A DNA stretch of 64,000 bases from Actinoplanes nipponensis (GTDB taxonomy: Bacteria; Actinomycetota; Actinomycetes; Mycobacteriales; Micromonosporaceae): NCBI RefSeq assembly GCF_016862275.1, contig NZ_BOMQ01000063.1:186001-250000 (forward strand), read 5' to 3'. The notes beneath the pieces were generated by a model. It saw nothing but the letters and a program-made list of their open reading frames with translations, made no database searches and was not told where the DNA came from. Shown one piece after another: positions 52,318-60,586 of this stretch (its first letter is position 1; the number at the start of each line of letters is the position of its first letter). Made by a program: the position numbers and the translations under genes.

Positions 52318-53496
52318 CTACGCCCAGACCTGCTGGGGCTCGCTGCGACGCTCGGCGAGCGACGTCGGCTTGTCGTACTCCCGGACGATCTCGTAACGGG
52401 TGTTGCGCTCGACCGGCTGGAAGCCCGCGTCCCAGATGATGTTCAGCAGGTCGTCTCGGTGCATCGTGGTCGGCGTGCCGTACGAGTCGGCGTCGTGGGT
52501 GATCTTGTATTCGACCACCGAGCCGTCCAGGTCGTCGGCGCCGAAGTTCAGCGACAGCTGAGCCACCGACAGGCCGTGCATGACCCAGAAGTTCTTCAGG
52601 TGCGGCACGTTGTCGAACATCAGCCGGGACACCGCGAAGGTGCGCAGCGACTCCGCCGGGGCGGCCATCGTGGTGCGCGCCTGGATCCGGTTACGGATCT
52701 TGCCGTCCGCCGAGTCGACGAAGTCGTGCTGGTAGCGCAGCGGGATGAAGACCGCGAAGCCCCCCGTCTCGTCCTGCAGCTCGCGCAGGCGCATGACGTG
52801 GTCGACCCGGTGCCGCGGCTCCTCGATGTGGCCGTACAGCATCGTCGCCGGGGTCTTCATGCCCTTCTCGTGGGCCAGCCGGTGGATCCGCGACCAGTCC
52901 TCCCAGTGGCAGTTGTGGTCGACGATGTGCTGGCGGACCTCCCAGTCGAAGATCTCCGCGCCGCCGCCGGTGAGCGACTCGAGCCCGGCGTCCATCAGCT
53001 CGTCGAGGATCTCGCTGGCCGGCAGGCCGCTGATCTTCTCGAACCACTGCACCTCGGTGGCGGTGAAGCACTTGAGCTTGACGTTGGGCAGCGCCGCCTT
53101 CAGCTCGCGCAGCACCTTGGGGTAGTACCGCCAGGGCAGCGTGGGGTGCAGGCCGTTGACGATGTGCAGCTCGGTCAGCTGCTCGTTCTCCATCTCCTTG
53201 GCCTTGCGCACGGCCTCGTCGATGCGCATCGTGTACGCGTCCTTCTCACCCGGCTTGCGCTGGAAGGAGCAGTACGCACAGCTGGCCGAGCAGACGTTGG
53301 TGAGGTTGAGGTGCCGGTTGACGTTGAACATCACCCGGTCGCCGTTGAGCTCGGTGCGCTTGTGGTGGGCCAGCCGGCCGAGCCAGGCGAGATCGTCGGA
53401 CTCGTAGAGCGCGACGCCGTCCTCGCGGGTCAGCCGCTCGCCCGCGTAGACCTTGGCCTCCAGCTCACGCTTCAGTCCGACGTCCATCTGCGCCAT
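52318..53496 (-). CDS. mqnE: Aminofutalosine synthase (radical SAM)
   Basis: 392 residues. Radical-SAM ligands CSASCAYCSF at about residues 69-78, followed by ELHIVNGLHPTLPWRYYP, LTGGGAEIF and TPATMLYGHIEEPRHRV, diagnostic of MqnE. It joins SAM-derived adenosyl to 3-enolpyruvyl-benzoate made by MqnA, giving 6-amino-6-deoxyfutalosine. The ATG at 53496 is preceded by a GGGG-type ribosome site. Divergent from the NlpC/P60 gene. Confidence 0.95.
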   Translation of the reverse strand: MAQMDVGLKRELEAKVYAGERLTREDGVALYESDDLAWLGRLAHHKRTELNGDRVMFNVNRHLNLTNVCSASCAYCSFQRKPGEKDAYTMRIDEAVRKAKEMENEQLTELHIVNGLHPTLPWRYYPKVLRELKAALPNVKLKCFTATEVQWFEKISGLPASEILDELMDAGLESLTGGGAEIFDWEVRQHIVDHNCHWEDWSRIHRLAHEKGMKTPATMLYGHIEEPRHRVDHVMRLRELQDETGGFAVFIPLRYQHDFVDSADGKIRNRIQARTTMAAPAESLRTFAVSRLMFDNVPHLKNFWVMHGLSVAQLSLNFGADDLDGSVVEYKITHDADSYGTPTTMHRDDLLNIIWDAGFQPVERNTRYEIVREYDKPTSLAERRSEPQQVWA

Positions 53497-53710
53497 GGTG
53501 CGCCCCTTTCACCCTCACTCGTGGTCGAGCGTACGTCCTGCCTCCGACAGATCGACGGGCCGGCGGGCACGGGGCGGCGGGGATCACGTCATGAACCTAC
53601 GATTCACAGCGTCCTGTCATGTCCAATCAATCGACATCGGTGCACCGGTTGAGGTAGACCATTAATGGGACGGCAAGCGGTCGTGGGCGACGACCGCGGA
53701 CGGGGAGCGC

Positions 53711-55390
53711 ATGTCGATGAACCGGCAGGAACGAAGCGGACGAACGCGACGGACACGCCCGTGGTGGCGCCCGTTGGCGTACTCCGCTGCGTCTGCCACA
53801 GCCATCGCCGCTCTCTTCAGCCCCCTGCCGGCCGCCGCCGCACCGCCGGCCGCGCCGCCGGCGCCCGCGGTTCCCGACACCGGCTCCCGCCCGCTCGCCC
53901 AGGGCGCGCTCGTGCTGCCCGGCCAGCCGGCCGGCACGCTGCCGACCACCAGCACCCCGATCACCACCCCCGGCGTGGCCCTGACGCCGGTCATGGCGAA
54001 GATCGAGAAGGGCCGCACCGAGCTGGCCGGCCTGGGTGAGCGGCTCACCAAGGCCAAGGACGAGGTCGAGCTCAGCACCCAGCAGGTCGCCGTGGCGGAC
54101 CAGAAGGTGACCCAGTCCGCCACCGCCGTCGCCCAGGCCAAGGAGGAGATGGCGCGGGCCGCGGCGGTCGCCGTCCGGGACGCCGCCGCCATGCCGCCCG
54201 GCTCGCTCGGCTCCGGCCTGTCGGACCTCGACTCCCTGGCCCGGATCAACCGCGGCGACTCCGCGACCCAGCAGGCCGCCAGCCGCCAGTTCGACCTCGC
54301 CCAGAACACGTACACGAGCGCCCTCGCCGAGCAGCAGGCCGCCCAGGCCCGGCACACCACTCTCATCGCCGCGCGCGACAAGCTGCAGCAGCAGGTCGAC
54401 AAGAAGTCGGCCGCCCAGCAGAAGCTCGAGCAGCAGAACGCCGCCGCGATCGCCGCGTCCGACTCCGCCCAGGCCGCCCAGGACGCCCGGGCCGGCGCCG
54501 ACTACCTGGCCGGGGCCAACGCCGGCCGGGGCGCCGACCCCCGCGCCCTCGCGGCGCTGCGGTTCGCACTGGCGCAGCGCGGCGACCCGTACGTGTGGTC
54601 CGAGGAGGGCCCGGACGCCTACGACTGCTCCGGGCTGATGTGGGCGGCGTACCGGTCGCCCGGCGCGGGCGATTTCAAGCTCACCCGGGTGTCGCGCGAC
54701 CAGTACTTCCAGACCCGCGAGCGGGTCGTCGACCGCTACTCGCTGCTCCCGGGCGACCTGCTGTTCTTCAGTTCGTCGAGCAGCTGGCAGCAGATCCACC
54801 ACGTCGCGATGTACGCGGGCAACGGCATGATGGTCGAGGCGCCGCGAACGGGCCTCAACGTGCGCCTCGTCCCGGTCCGCTGGACCAGGCTGTTCGGCGC
54901 GACCCGCATCTGGGGCTCGATCGAGGGCACCGTCGAGGGCCCGAACCTGGGCGCGCCCGATCCGGAGAAGCCGAGCGACCACAGCCCGACGAAGACCAGC
55001 AAGCCGAGCCCGTCGAAGTCCACCAGCAAGCCGCCGACCAGCCCGAGCACGTCGCCGTCGACCAGCAAGCCGACGACCAGCCCGAGCCCCTCGACGACGA
55101 CCAGCAAGCCGGCGACCAGCCCGAGCACGTCGCAGCCGACGACGCCACCCACGACTGCCGCGCCGGCCACCTCGGCGACCTCGGCAAAGCCGTCGCCGGA
55201 GGAATCGGCGGAGAGCTCGCCCACCAAGGCCGAGACCTCCCCCACCAAGGCGGATACCTCCCCCACCAAGGCCGACTCCCCGTCGTCGACCGGCTCGGCC
55301 ACGAAGTCCACCGAATCCAGCAGCGCGGCGACGAAGTCGGTGTCGCCCTCGGCCGAGGCGGCGGCCGTCTCGAAGTCGGCGGGGTCCTAG
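53711..55390 (+). CDS. Secreted NlpC/P60 peptidoglycan hydrolase with Ser/Thr/Pro/Lys-rich tail
   Basis: 559 residues. Signal peptide (hydrophobic core about 20-40, AAAA cleavage region), an Ala/Gln-rich coiled coil (about 95-270), and an NlpC/P60 domain (about 275-400) with catalytic Cys306 in YDCSGLMWAAY and His at 363/364 in QIHHVAMYAG. The last 150 residues are disordered with repeats such as SPSTSKPTTS and SPTKADTSPTKAD, probably wall-spanning. Cleaves peptide stems in peptidoglycan, with the coiled coil likely needed for regulation, as in RipA-like hydrolases. The ATG at 53711 has GGGGAG upstream. Confidence 0.9.
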   Translation: MSMNRQERSGRTRRTRPWWRPLAYSAASATAIAALFSPLPAAAAPPAAPPAPAVPDTGSRPLAQGALVLPGQPAGTLPTTSTPITTPGVALTPVMAKIEKGRTELAGLGERLTKAKDEVELSTQQVAVADQKVTQSATAVAQAKEEMARAAAVAVRDAAAMPPGSLGSGLSDLDSLARINRGDSATQQAASRQFDLAQNTYTSALAEQQAAQARHTTLIAARDKLQQQVDKKSAAQQKLEQQNAAAIAASDSAQAAQDARAGADYLAGANAGRGADPRALAALRFALAQRGDPYVWSEEGPDAYDCSGLMWAAYRSPGAGDFKLTRVSRDQYFQTRERVVDRYSLLPGDLLFFSSSSSWQQIHHVAMYAGNGMMVEAPRTGLNVRLVPVRWTRLFGATRIWGSIEGTVEGPNLGAPDPEKPSDHSPTKTSKPSPSKSTSKPPTSPSTSPSTSKPTTSPSPSTTTSKPATSPSTSQPTTPPTTAAPATSATSAKPSPEESAESSPTKAETSPTKADTSPTKADSPSSTGSATKSTESSSAATKSVSPSAEAAAVSKSAGS

Positions 55391-55444
55391 CGCCCGCGCC
55401 CCTCGCCAGTCATGATCTTCACGCGGAAGCGCACGACGCCGGGT

Positions 55445-55458
55445 GCGCTCATGAGCGC
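55445..55458. repeat. 14-bp perfect palindrome GCGCTCATGAGCGC
   Basis: Lies 55 nt after the NlpC/P60 gene and about 95 nt before the low-complexity protein gene. It may be an operator for the downstream gene or part of a weak terminator. No further support. Confidence 0.35.
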
Positions 55459-55553
55459 TGATGTGGCACGGTAGTTACCAAACGCCCGGCAATCGGTCTG
55501 CCCGGCGTCCGGCACATGGCGTCGGCACGCGGTGACGGCGATCGGGAGGACCC

Positions 55554-57815
55554 ATGGACGAGCAGCTGGCGAAACCGGACAGCGACGGCAGCCGGCCGCC
55601 CGCTGCACGGCCGCCCGCGAGCGGCGCCGGGCCGAAGAACGATCAGGGGTACGAGCTGCCCCCACCGCCCGCACCCGGCGCGCTGTGGGCCCCGTCGCCC
55701 GGCGCCGAAGCGAGCAAGCCGGCAGCCCCGGCCGCCGCACCGACCGCCCGCGCGTCAGCCTCCGCGCCCGTCAGCACCGCGCCGAGCAGTGCCGCCCCGG
55801 CCAGCGCCGCCCCGGCCAGCGCCGCCTCGAGCAGCGCCGCGCCGGCCAGCGCCGCCCCGGCCAGCGCCGCCCCGGCCAGCGCCGCCCCGGCCAGCGCCGC
55901 CCCGAGCAGCGCGGCCTCGAGCAGCGCCGCCCTGAGCAGTGGCATGCCCAGTGGGCGGGCCTCGGTCTCCGGCGTCGTGCCCGCGCCCTCGAGCTCGGCC
56001 AGTGGTCTCGGCGGGGCGACCCGCCCGGTGTCGGTGGCCCCGAGCGCCAACGCGGCTCGCGCGAGCGTGCCCGGCTCCATCGACCCGGCCGGCGCGCGCG
56101 CCGCGACCTGGCCGAGCGGCCAGGCCAAGGTCTACGGCCGGGCCGCCACCAAGCCGGACACCGACCACACCGTCGACGGACCGGGCACGCCGGAGAGGCA
56201 GGCCGGGCGCGATGCCGGCCCGGCCGGCCGCATCAGCACGGACAAATCGGGTGCCCCCGCCTCAGCCCCGGCCAGCGCGGCCCCCGCCTCCGCCCCGGCC
56301 AGCGAGGCCCCCGCCTCCGCCCCGGCCAGCGCGGCCCCCGCCTCAGCCCCGGCCAGCGCGGCCCCCGCCTCAGCCCCGGCCAGCGCGGCCCCCGCCTCCG
56401 CCCCGGCCAGCGCGGCCCCGGCCAGCGCGGCCCCGGCCAGCGAGGCCCCGGCCCCGGCGACCGCGACCCCACCCGCCCGGTCGAGCACCTACACGGCCGC
56501 CAGCGCCAGGACCACCACTCCCGAGGCCGGCCCCGACAAGGCCACCACGGACAAGGCCACCACGGATAAGGCCACCCCGGACAACGCCGGGTCAGACCGG
56601 CCCGCCACGGACAACACCGGCACCGACAAGGCGGCCCCAAACATCGCCGCAATCGACACGGACGGCCAGGGCAAAACCGGCACCGACGCGTCCATCACCG
56701 ACAAATCCGGCGCTCCCGCAACGGGTGCCGACAAGCCCGCCGCCGTGAGCTGGATGAGCCTCCGCGAGCGCCCGCACCAGCCTGCCCCCGCCGGCGACGC
56801 CGACCGTCCCGCGCACCGCGACGAGCCGGCCGGCCGCCCCCAGCGCAGCACCGCCGCGGATCGGGAAGAGCCCGACCCGGCCCTGCCGGAGCCCTCGACC
56901 CCCGAGCCGGTCAAGCCGGCCCCGCCAAAGCCCGAGCCCACCCGCCCGGAGCCGGCGCCCCTGCCCACCCCGAACCCGACCCCGGCACCCGCTCCAGGCC
57001 CCACACCCGCTCCGGGCCCCGCACCCAGCCCGGCGCCGCCGATCCCCGCGCCGCCGGCCCCGGCACCGCCCCGCCCGGGACCCCCGGGACCCGACCCCAG
57101 CCCCGCCCCGCCGGGCCCCGTGCCCCCCGGCCCCGGGCCCAGCCCGATCCCGCCCGGACCCGGCCCGAGCCCGATCCCGCCCGGCCCGGGCCCCGACCCC
57201 GTACCTCCGGGTCCCGGACCGTCGCCCGTGCCGCCCGGCCCCGGTCCGTCGCCGGTGCCCGGCCCGGCGCCGGCGCCCTTCCCGCCCCCGCCGATGATCT
57301 CCGGGTCGGGTGGCGCCCCGGCGCCGGGCGCCTACACCCTGCCGCCTGCCGGTCAGTACGGCGCCCCGGCTTCCCGCGGCAGCGGCTCGACTCCTTACGG
57401 GGTAGGCGCGTCGGGCGGCGCCCGGCAGCCGTTCGGCGGACCGGCGGCCCAGGTGAGCACCCCGCCCGCTCGGCCGGCGACCTACGGTTCGGGTGCCGCC
57501 GCGTCGGGATCCGGACAGCCGGCCGGGGTGCCGCAGCGCCTCGAGGGCACCGTCTACGGCGGCCTCGCCGACTACGCGCCGGCCGACATGACCATGCCCG
57601 TGACCATCAATCCGGTGGAGAACTCCGGTTCGCTCACCGGCCACATCCTGGCCCAGGGCTGGCGCGACGGGCCCGACACCCAGCGCCGCAGCAACGTCAA
57701 GGTGGTCGTGGCCATGCTGGTCGTGCTGCTCGTCCTGGTCGGCGTGAGCGTGCTTTTCCTCTTCACCGTGGGCGACGCGTTCAGCGACATGGTGGGCGGC
57801 GTCTTCCAGAGTTGA
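55554..57815 (+). CDS. Low-complexity, repeat-rich protein with a C-terminal membrane anchor
   Basis: 753 residues, no signal peptide. Successive segments: Ala/Ser repeats of period five (SAAPA, about 75-130), a second block of APASAPASA repeats (about 240-300), short Asp-Lys repeats (TDKATTDKATPD), then a Pro/Gly/Ser repeat region (GPGPSPIPP, about 480-590). A conserved-looking C-terminal part (VPQRLEGTVYGGLADYAPADM) ends in one transmembrane helix (VVVAMLVVLLVLVGVSVLFLF, about 721-741). The topology suggests a long cytoplasmic disordered arm anchored at its C-terminus. The ATG at 55554 has GGGAGG upstream. Function not recognised. Confidence 0.75.
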   Translation: MDEQLAKPDSDGSRPPAARPPASGAGPKNDQGYELPPPPAPGALWAPSPGAEASKPAAPAAAPTARASASAPVSTAPSSAAPASAAPASAASSSAAPASAAPASAAPASAAPASAAPSSAASSSAALSSGMPSGRASVSGVVPAPSSSASGLGGATRPVSVAPSANAARASVPGSIDPAGARAATWPSGQAKVYGRAATKPDTDHTVDGPGTPERQAGRDAGPAGRISTDKSGAPASAPASAAPASAPASEAPASAPASAAPASAPASAAPASAPASAAPASAPASAAPASAAPASEAPAPATATPPARSSTYTAASARTTTPEAGPDKATTDKATTDKATPDNAGSDRPATDNTGTDKAAPNIAAIDTDGQGKTGTDASITDKSGAPATGADKPAAVSWMSLRERPHQPAPAGDADRPAHRDEPAGRPQRSTAADREEPDPALPEPSTPEPVKPAPPKPEPTRPEPAPLPTPNPTPAPAPGPTPAPGPAPSPAPPIPAPPAPAPPRPGPPGPDPSPAPPGPVPPGPGPSPIPPGPGPSPIPPGPGPDPVPPGPGPSPVPPGPGPSPVPGPAPAPFPPPPMISGSGGAPAPGAYTLPPAGQYGAPASRGSGSTPYGVGASGGARQPFGGPAAQVSTPPARPATYGSGAAASGSGQPAGVPQRLEGTVYGGLADYAPADMTMPVTINPVENSGSLTGHILAQGWRDGPDTQRRSNVKVVVAMLVVLLVLVGVSVLFLFTVGDAFSDMVGGVFQS

Positions 57816-57911
57816 TTTGTCGCCGGCGGCGCCAGCGCCTAAGCTGGCGAGGTTGCGCCGCAGGGTGAGTCTGCCCACTACCGGCGCGGAATGCGGGCAG
57901 TGTCCCACACG

Positions 57912-57966
57912 TTGACCCGTACACTGATGGAAGTAATTAACCTGGCGTGCCCTCAACGAGCACGCC
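57912..57966 (+). promoter_or_regulatory. Candidate promoter and leader hairpin for the DEAD-box helicase gene
   Basis: TTGACC (57912-57917) and TAATTA (57934-57939) are separated by 16 bp. A perfect 7-bp inverted repeat GGCGTGC...GCACGCC (57944-57966) follows directly, so it would be at the very 5' end of a leader of about 110 nt. Long structured leaders are common for cold-inducible RNA helicases, but that link is inference. Confidence 0.4.
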
Positions 57967-58054
57967 ACGGGCGTTCTTGCGGTCATTTCAGCGGCCGGCT
58001 GTTGGTAGCCGCGGCGGGCCATTCGCGAGCATGCGCCCCCGTAGAGAGGTTCTC

Positions 58055-59857
58055 TTGACCACTTTCGCTGATCCCAGCACGTTCCCGTCCGTTGAAGAAG
58101 TTCTCGCCGAGTCCGGCGACACCCTCAGCACCGAAGCCCCCGAGGCCCTCGTCGAGCCGGCCCCGGTTGAGCAGACCCCCACCTTCGCCGAGCTGGGTGT
58201 GCCCGCCGAGCTCGTCCGGGTGCTGAGCCGCGAGGGCATCACCGCCCCGTTCGAGATCCAGGCCGCCACCATGCCCGACGCCCTCGCCGGCCGGGACGTG
58301 CTCGGCCGGGGGCAGACCGGCTCCGGCAAGACGCTGGCGTTCGGCCTGCCGCTGCTGGCCCGCGTGGCCAAGAGCGGCCGGGCCCTGCCGCACCAGCCCA
58401 AGGCCCTGATCCTGGTGCCGACCCGCGAGCTGGCCATGCAGGTGGCCGACGCGCTGACCCCGCTCGGCCGCTCCGTCGGGGTCTTCCTGAAGACCGCCGT
58501 CGGCGGCGTGCCGTACGACCGGCAGATGGACGCGCTGCGGCGCGGCGTCGAGGTCATCGTCGCCACCCCGGGCCGCCTCGGCGACCTCATCGAGCGGGGC
58601 GCCTGCCGCCTCGACGCCGTCGAGGTCACCGTCCTGGACGAGGCCGACCAGATGGCCGACATGGGCTTCCTGCCCGAGGTCACCGAGCTGCTGAGCAAGA
58701 CGCCGGCCGACGCGCAGCGCCTGCTCTTCTCGGCCACGCTCGACGGCGACGTCGACGCGCTGGTCAAGCGGTTCATGAACGACCCGGTGACGCACTCCAC
58801 GAACCCGGCGGAGGCCAGCGTCTCCACGATGGAGCACCACATGCTCCTGATCCCGCCGCACGACAAGTTCCCGATCACCGCGTCGATCGCCAACCGGGAG
58901 GGCAAGACCATCGTCTTCGCCCGCACCCAGATGGGCGTCGACCGGCTGGTCGACCAGCTCGCGGCGGTCGGCGTGCGCGCCGGCGCGCTGCACGGCGGCA
59001 AGACCCAGCGGGTACGCACCCGCACGCTGGCCGAGTTCAAGGAAGGCCGGACGAACGTGCTGGTCGCCACGGACGTCGCGGCCCGCGGCATCCACGTCGA
59101 CGGCATCTCGCTGGTCATGCACGTCGACCCGCCGAAGGACCCGAAGGACTACCTGCACCGCGCGGGCCGTACGGCGCGCGCCGGTGAGTCCGGCGCGGTC
59201 GTGACGCTGGTGCTGCCCAAGCAGCGCCGCACCACGGCGTCGATGATGCTCAAGGCCGGTGTCTCGCCGTCCGAGCTGCGCGTCCGGCTCGGCGACGACC
59301 AGCTGGCCGGCGTCACCGGGGCCCGTGAGCCCAGCGGTGTGCCGGTGAAGCTCGAGCCGGAGCCGCGCGAGCGGGGAGACCGTCCGCGTCGTTTCGGCGA
59401 CCGTCCGCAGCGCGGTGGCTACGGCGACCGCCCGCGCACCGGCGGCAGCTACGGCGACCGTCCGCGCACCGGCGGCGACCGTTCGTTCGGCGACCGGCCC
59501 CGGGGCAGCTTCAGCGGCGGCACCGGCGGCGGCGACCGCAGCTACGGCGACCGCCCGCGCGGCGGCTCGTTCGGCGACCGGGACCGTTCGTTCGGTGACC
59601 GGCCCCGGAGCGAGCAGCGCACGTACGCCGACCGTCCGGCCGGCGACCGTTCGTACGCCGACCGTCCGGCCACCGGCGCCGTCGACCGCCCGTCCGGCGA
59701 CCGTTCGTTCGCCGAGCGTCAGCGGGGCTTCGGCGACCGCACGGCCCGCAACCTGAGTGAGCGCCCCGGCGGCTTCCGGCGCGAGCCGGCCCGCAACGAC
59801 CGGCGCGAGACCGGCAACGGCCGCTTCTCGCCCGGCCGCCCGGCGCACACCCACTGA
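58055..59857 (+). CDS. DEAD-box RNA helicase with Arg/Gly/Asp-rich tail
   Basis: About 600 residues from the TTG at 58055, chosen because AGAGAGG lies 5-6 nt upstream; the ATG at 58031 is an alternative adding eight residues. Helicase motifs: Q motif (FEIQAATMPDALAG), GRGQTGSGKT, PTRELAMQ, VLDEADQM (DEAD), SATL, VATDVAARGIHV and HRAGRTARAG. After about residue 425 comes a tail of tandem GDRPR/SYGDRPRTGG-type units, an RNA-binding extension as in CsdA/DeaD-like helicases. It unwinds structured RNA in ribosome assembly or mRNA turnover, particularly in the cold. Confidence 0.92.
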   Translation: MTTFADPSTFPSVEEVLAESGDTLSTEAPEALVEPAPVEQTPTFAELGVPAELVRVLSREGITAPFEIQAATMPDALAGRDVLGRGQTGSGKTLAFGLPLLARVAKSGRALPHQPKALILVPTRELAMQVADALTPLGRSVGVFLKTAVGGVPYDRQMDALRRGVEVIVATPGRLGDLIERGACRLDAVEVTVLDEADQMADMGFLPEVTELLSKTPADAQRLLFSATLDGDVDALVKRFMNDPVTHSTNPAEASVSTMEHHMLLIPPHDKFPITASIANREGKTIVFARTQMGVDRLVDQLAAVGVRAGALHGGKTQRVRTRTLAEFKEGRTNVLVATDVAARGIHVDGISLVMHVDPPKDPKDYLHRAGRTARAGESGAVVTLVLPKQRRTTASMMLKAGVSPSELRVRLGDDQLAGVTGAREPSGVPVKLEPEPRERGDRPRRFGDRPQRGGYGDRPRTGGSYGDRPRTGGDRSFGDRPRGSFSGGTGGGDRSYGDRPRGGSFGDRDRSFGDRPRSEQRTYADRPAGDRSYADRPATGAVDRPSGDRSFAERQRGFGDRTARNLSERPGGFRREPARNDRRETGNGRFSPGRPAHTH

Positions 59858-59871
59858 TCCACCGCACGTCC

Positions 59872-59904
59872 CGAAGGCCCCGGCGCTCAGCGTCGGGGCC
59901 TTCG
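59872..59904 (+). terminator. Hairpin terminator behind the DEAD-box helicase gene
   Basis: Perfect CGAAGGCCCCG/CGGGGCCTTCG arms extended by three inner pairs (one G-T), starting 15 nt after the stop codon. No U-run follows. Confidence 0.75.
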
Positions 59905-59962
59905 CCGTGCGGGCGCCGGAGTGGTTTGTGCGCCGGGCCGCCGGAGCGGGTAGTTTCCCGGC

Positions 59963-60586
59963 ATGGCCGTTCTGCCGGGTTCACTGTTCTGGGATCGTCG
60001 CGACACCTCCGGCGCCGAGCATGCGCTGGTGGACACGCAGGCCGGGCTGCACGCGCGGGGCACCGCGCTGGCCGTCGACCCGATTCCCTACAACGCCCGC
60101 TACGAGCTGCGGACCGACCCGGACTGGGTCACCACCGCGCTCGAGGTGAGCACCGAGGGCGCGGGCTGGAGCCGTACCCTGCGCCTGGAGTCGGAGGACG
60201 GCCGCTGGCGGACGTCGACCGCCGAGCGCGGTGATCTCGACGCGGCGCTGACCGCGGCCGGGCACGCCGGGGCCGGGCTGCCCGGCACCGAGGATCCGGA
60301 CCTGCTGTTCGGGGCGTTCGATGTCGACCTGACCGGTTCGCCGCTGACCAACACGCTGCCGATCCGCCGGCTGGGGCTGCTCAAGTCGGAGCCGGGGGTG
60401 GCGCACCGGGTCAGCGTCGCCTGGGTGCTGCTGCCCAGCCTGGAGATCGTGCAGGTGGATCAGATCTACACCGCGCTGGGTGACGGGCGGGTGCGCTTCG
60501 CCAACGAGACGTTCAGCGCGGACCTGGTCGTGGACGACGAGGGCTTCGTGGTCGAATATCCGGGCCTGGCCCGGCGGGCCCGCTAG
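59963..60586 (+). CDS. Putative glycolipid-binding domain protein
   Basis: 207 residues, one domain, no signal peptide. The pattern LFWDRRDTSGAEHALVD, ALAVDPIPYNARYELRTDPDW, DVDLTGSPLTNTLPIRRLGL and VAWVLLPSLEIVQVDQIY matches the actinobacterial putative glycolipid-binding family related to LppX/LprG-like beta folds (DUF1089). Biochemical role unknown. Convergent with the metalloprotease-like gene, stops overlapping by 4 nt. Confidence 0.8.
   Translation: MAVLPGSLFWDRRDTSGAEHALVDTQAGLHARGTALAVDPIPYNARYELRTDPDWVTTALEVSTEGAGWSRTLRLESEDGRWRTSTAERGDLDAALTAAGHAGAGLPGTEDPDLLFGAFDVDLTGSPLTNTLPIRRLGLLKSEPGVAHRVSVAWVLLPSLEIVQVDQIYTALGDGRVRFANETFSADLVVDDEGFVVEYPGLARRAR

Noticed and set aside
53497..53710. 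c-di-AMP (ydaO-type) riboswitch upstream of the NlpC/P60 gene
   Set aside because: Such riboswitches often precede these genes in actinobacteria, but I found none of the conserved core motifs.
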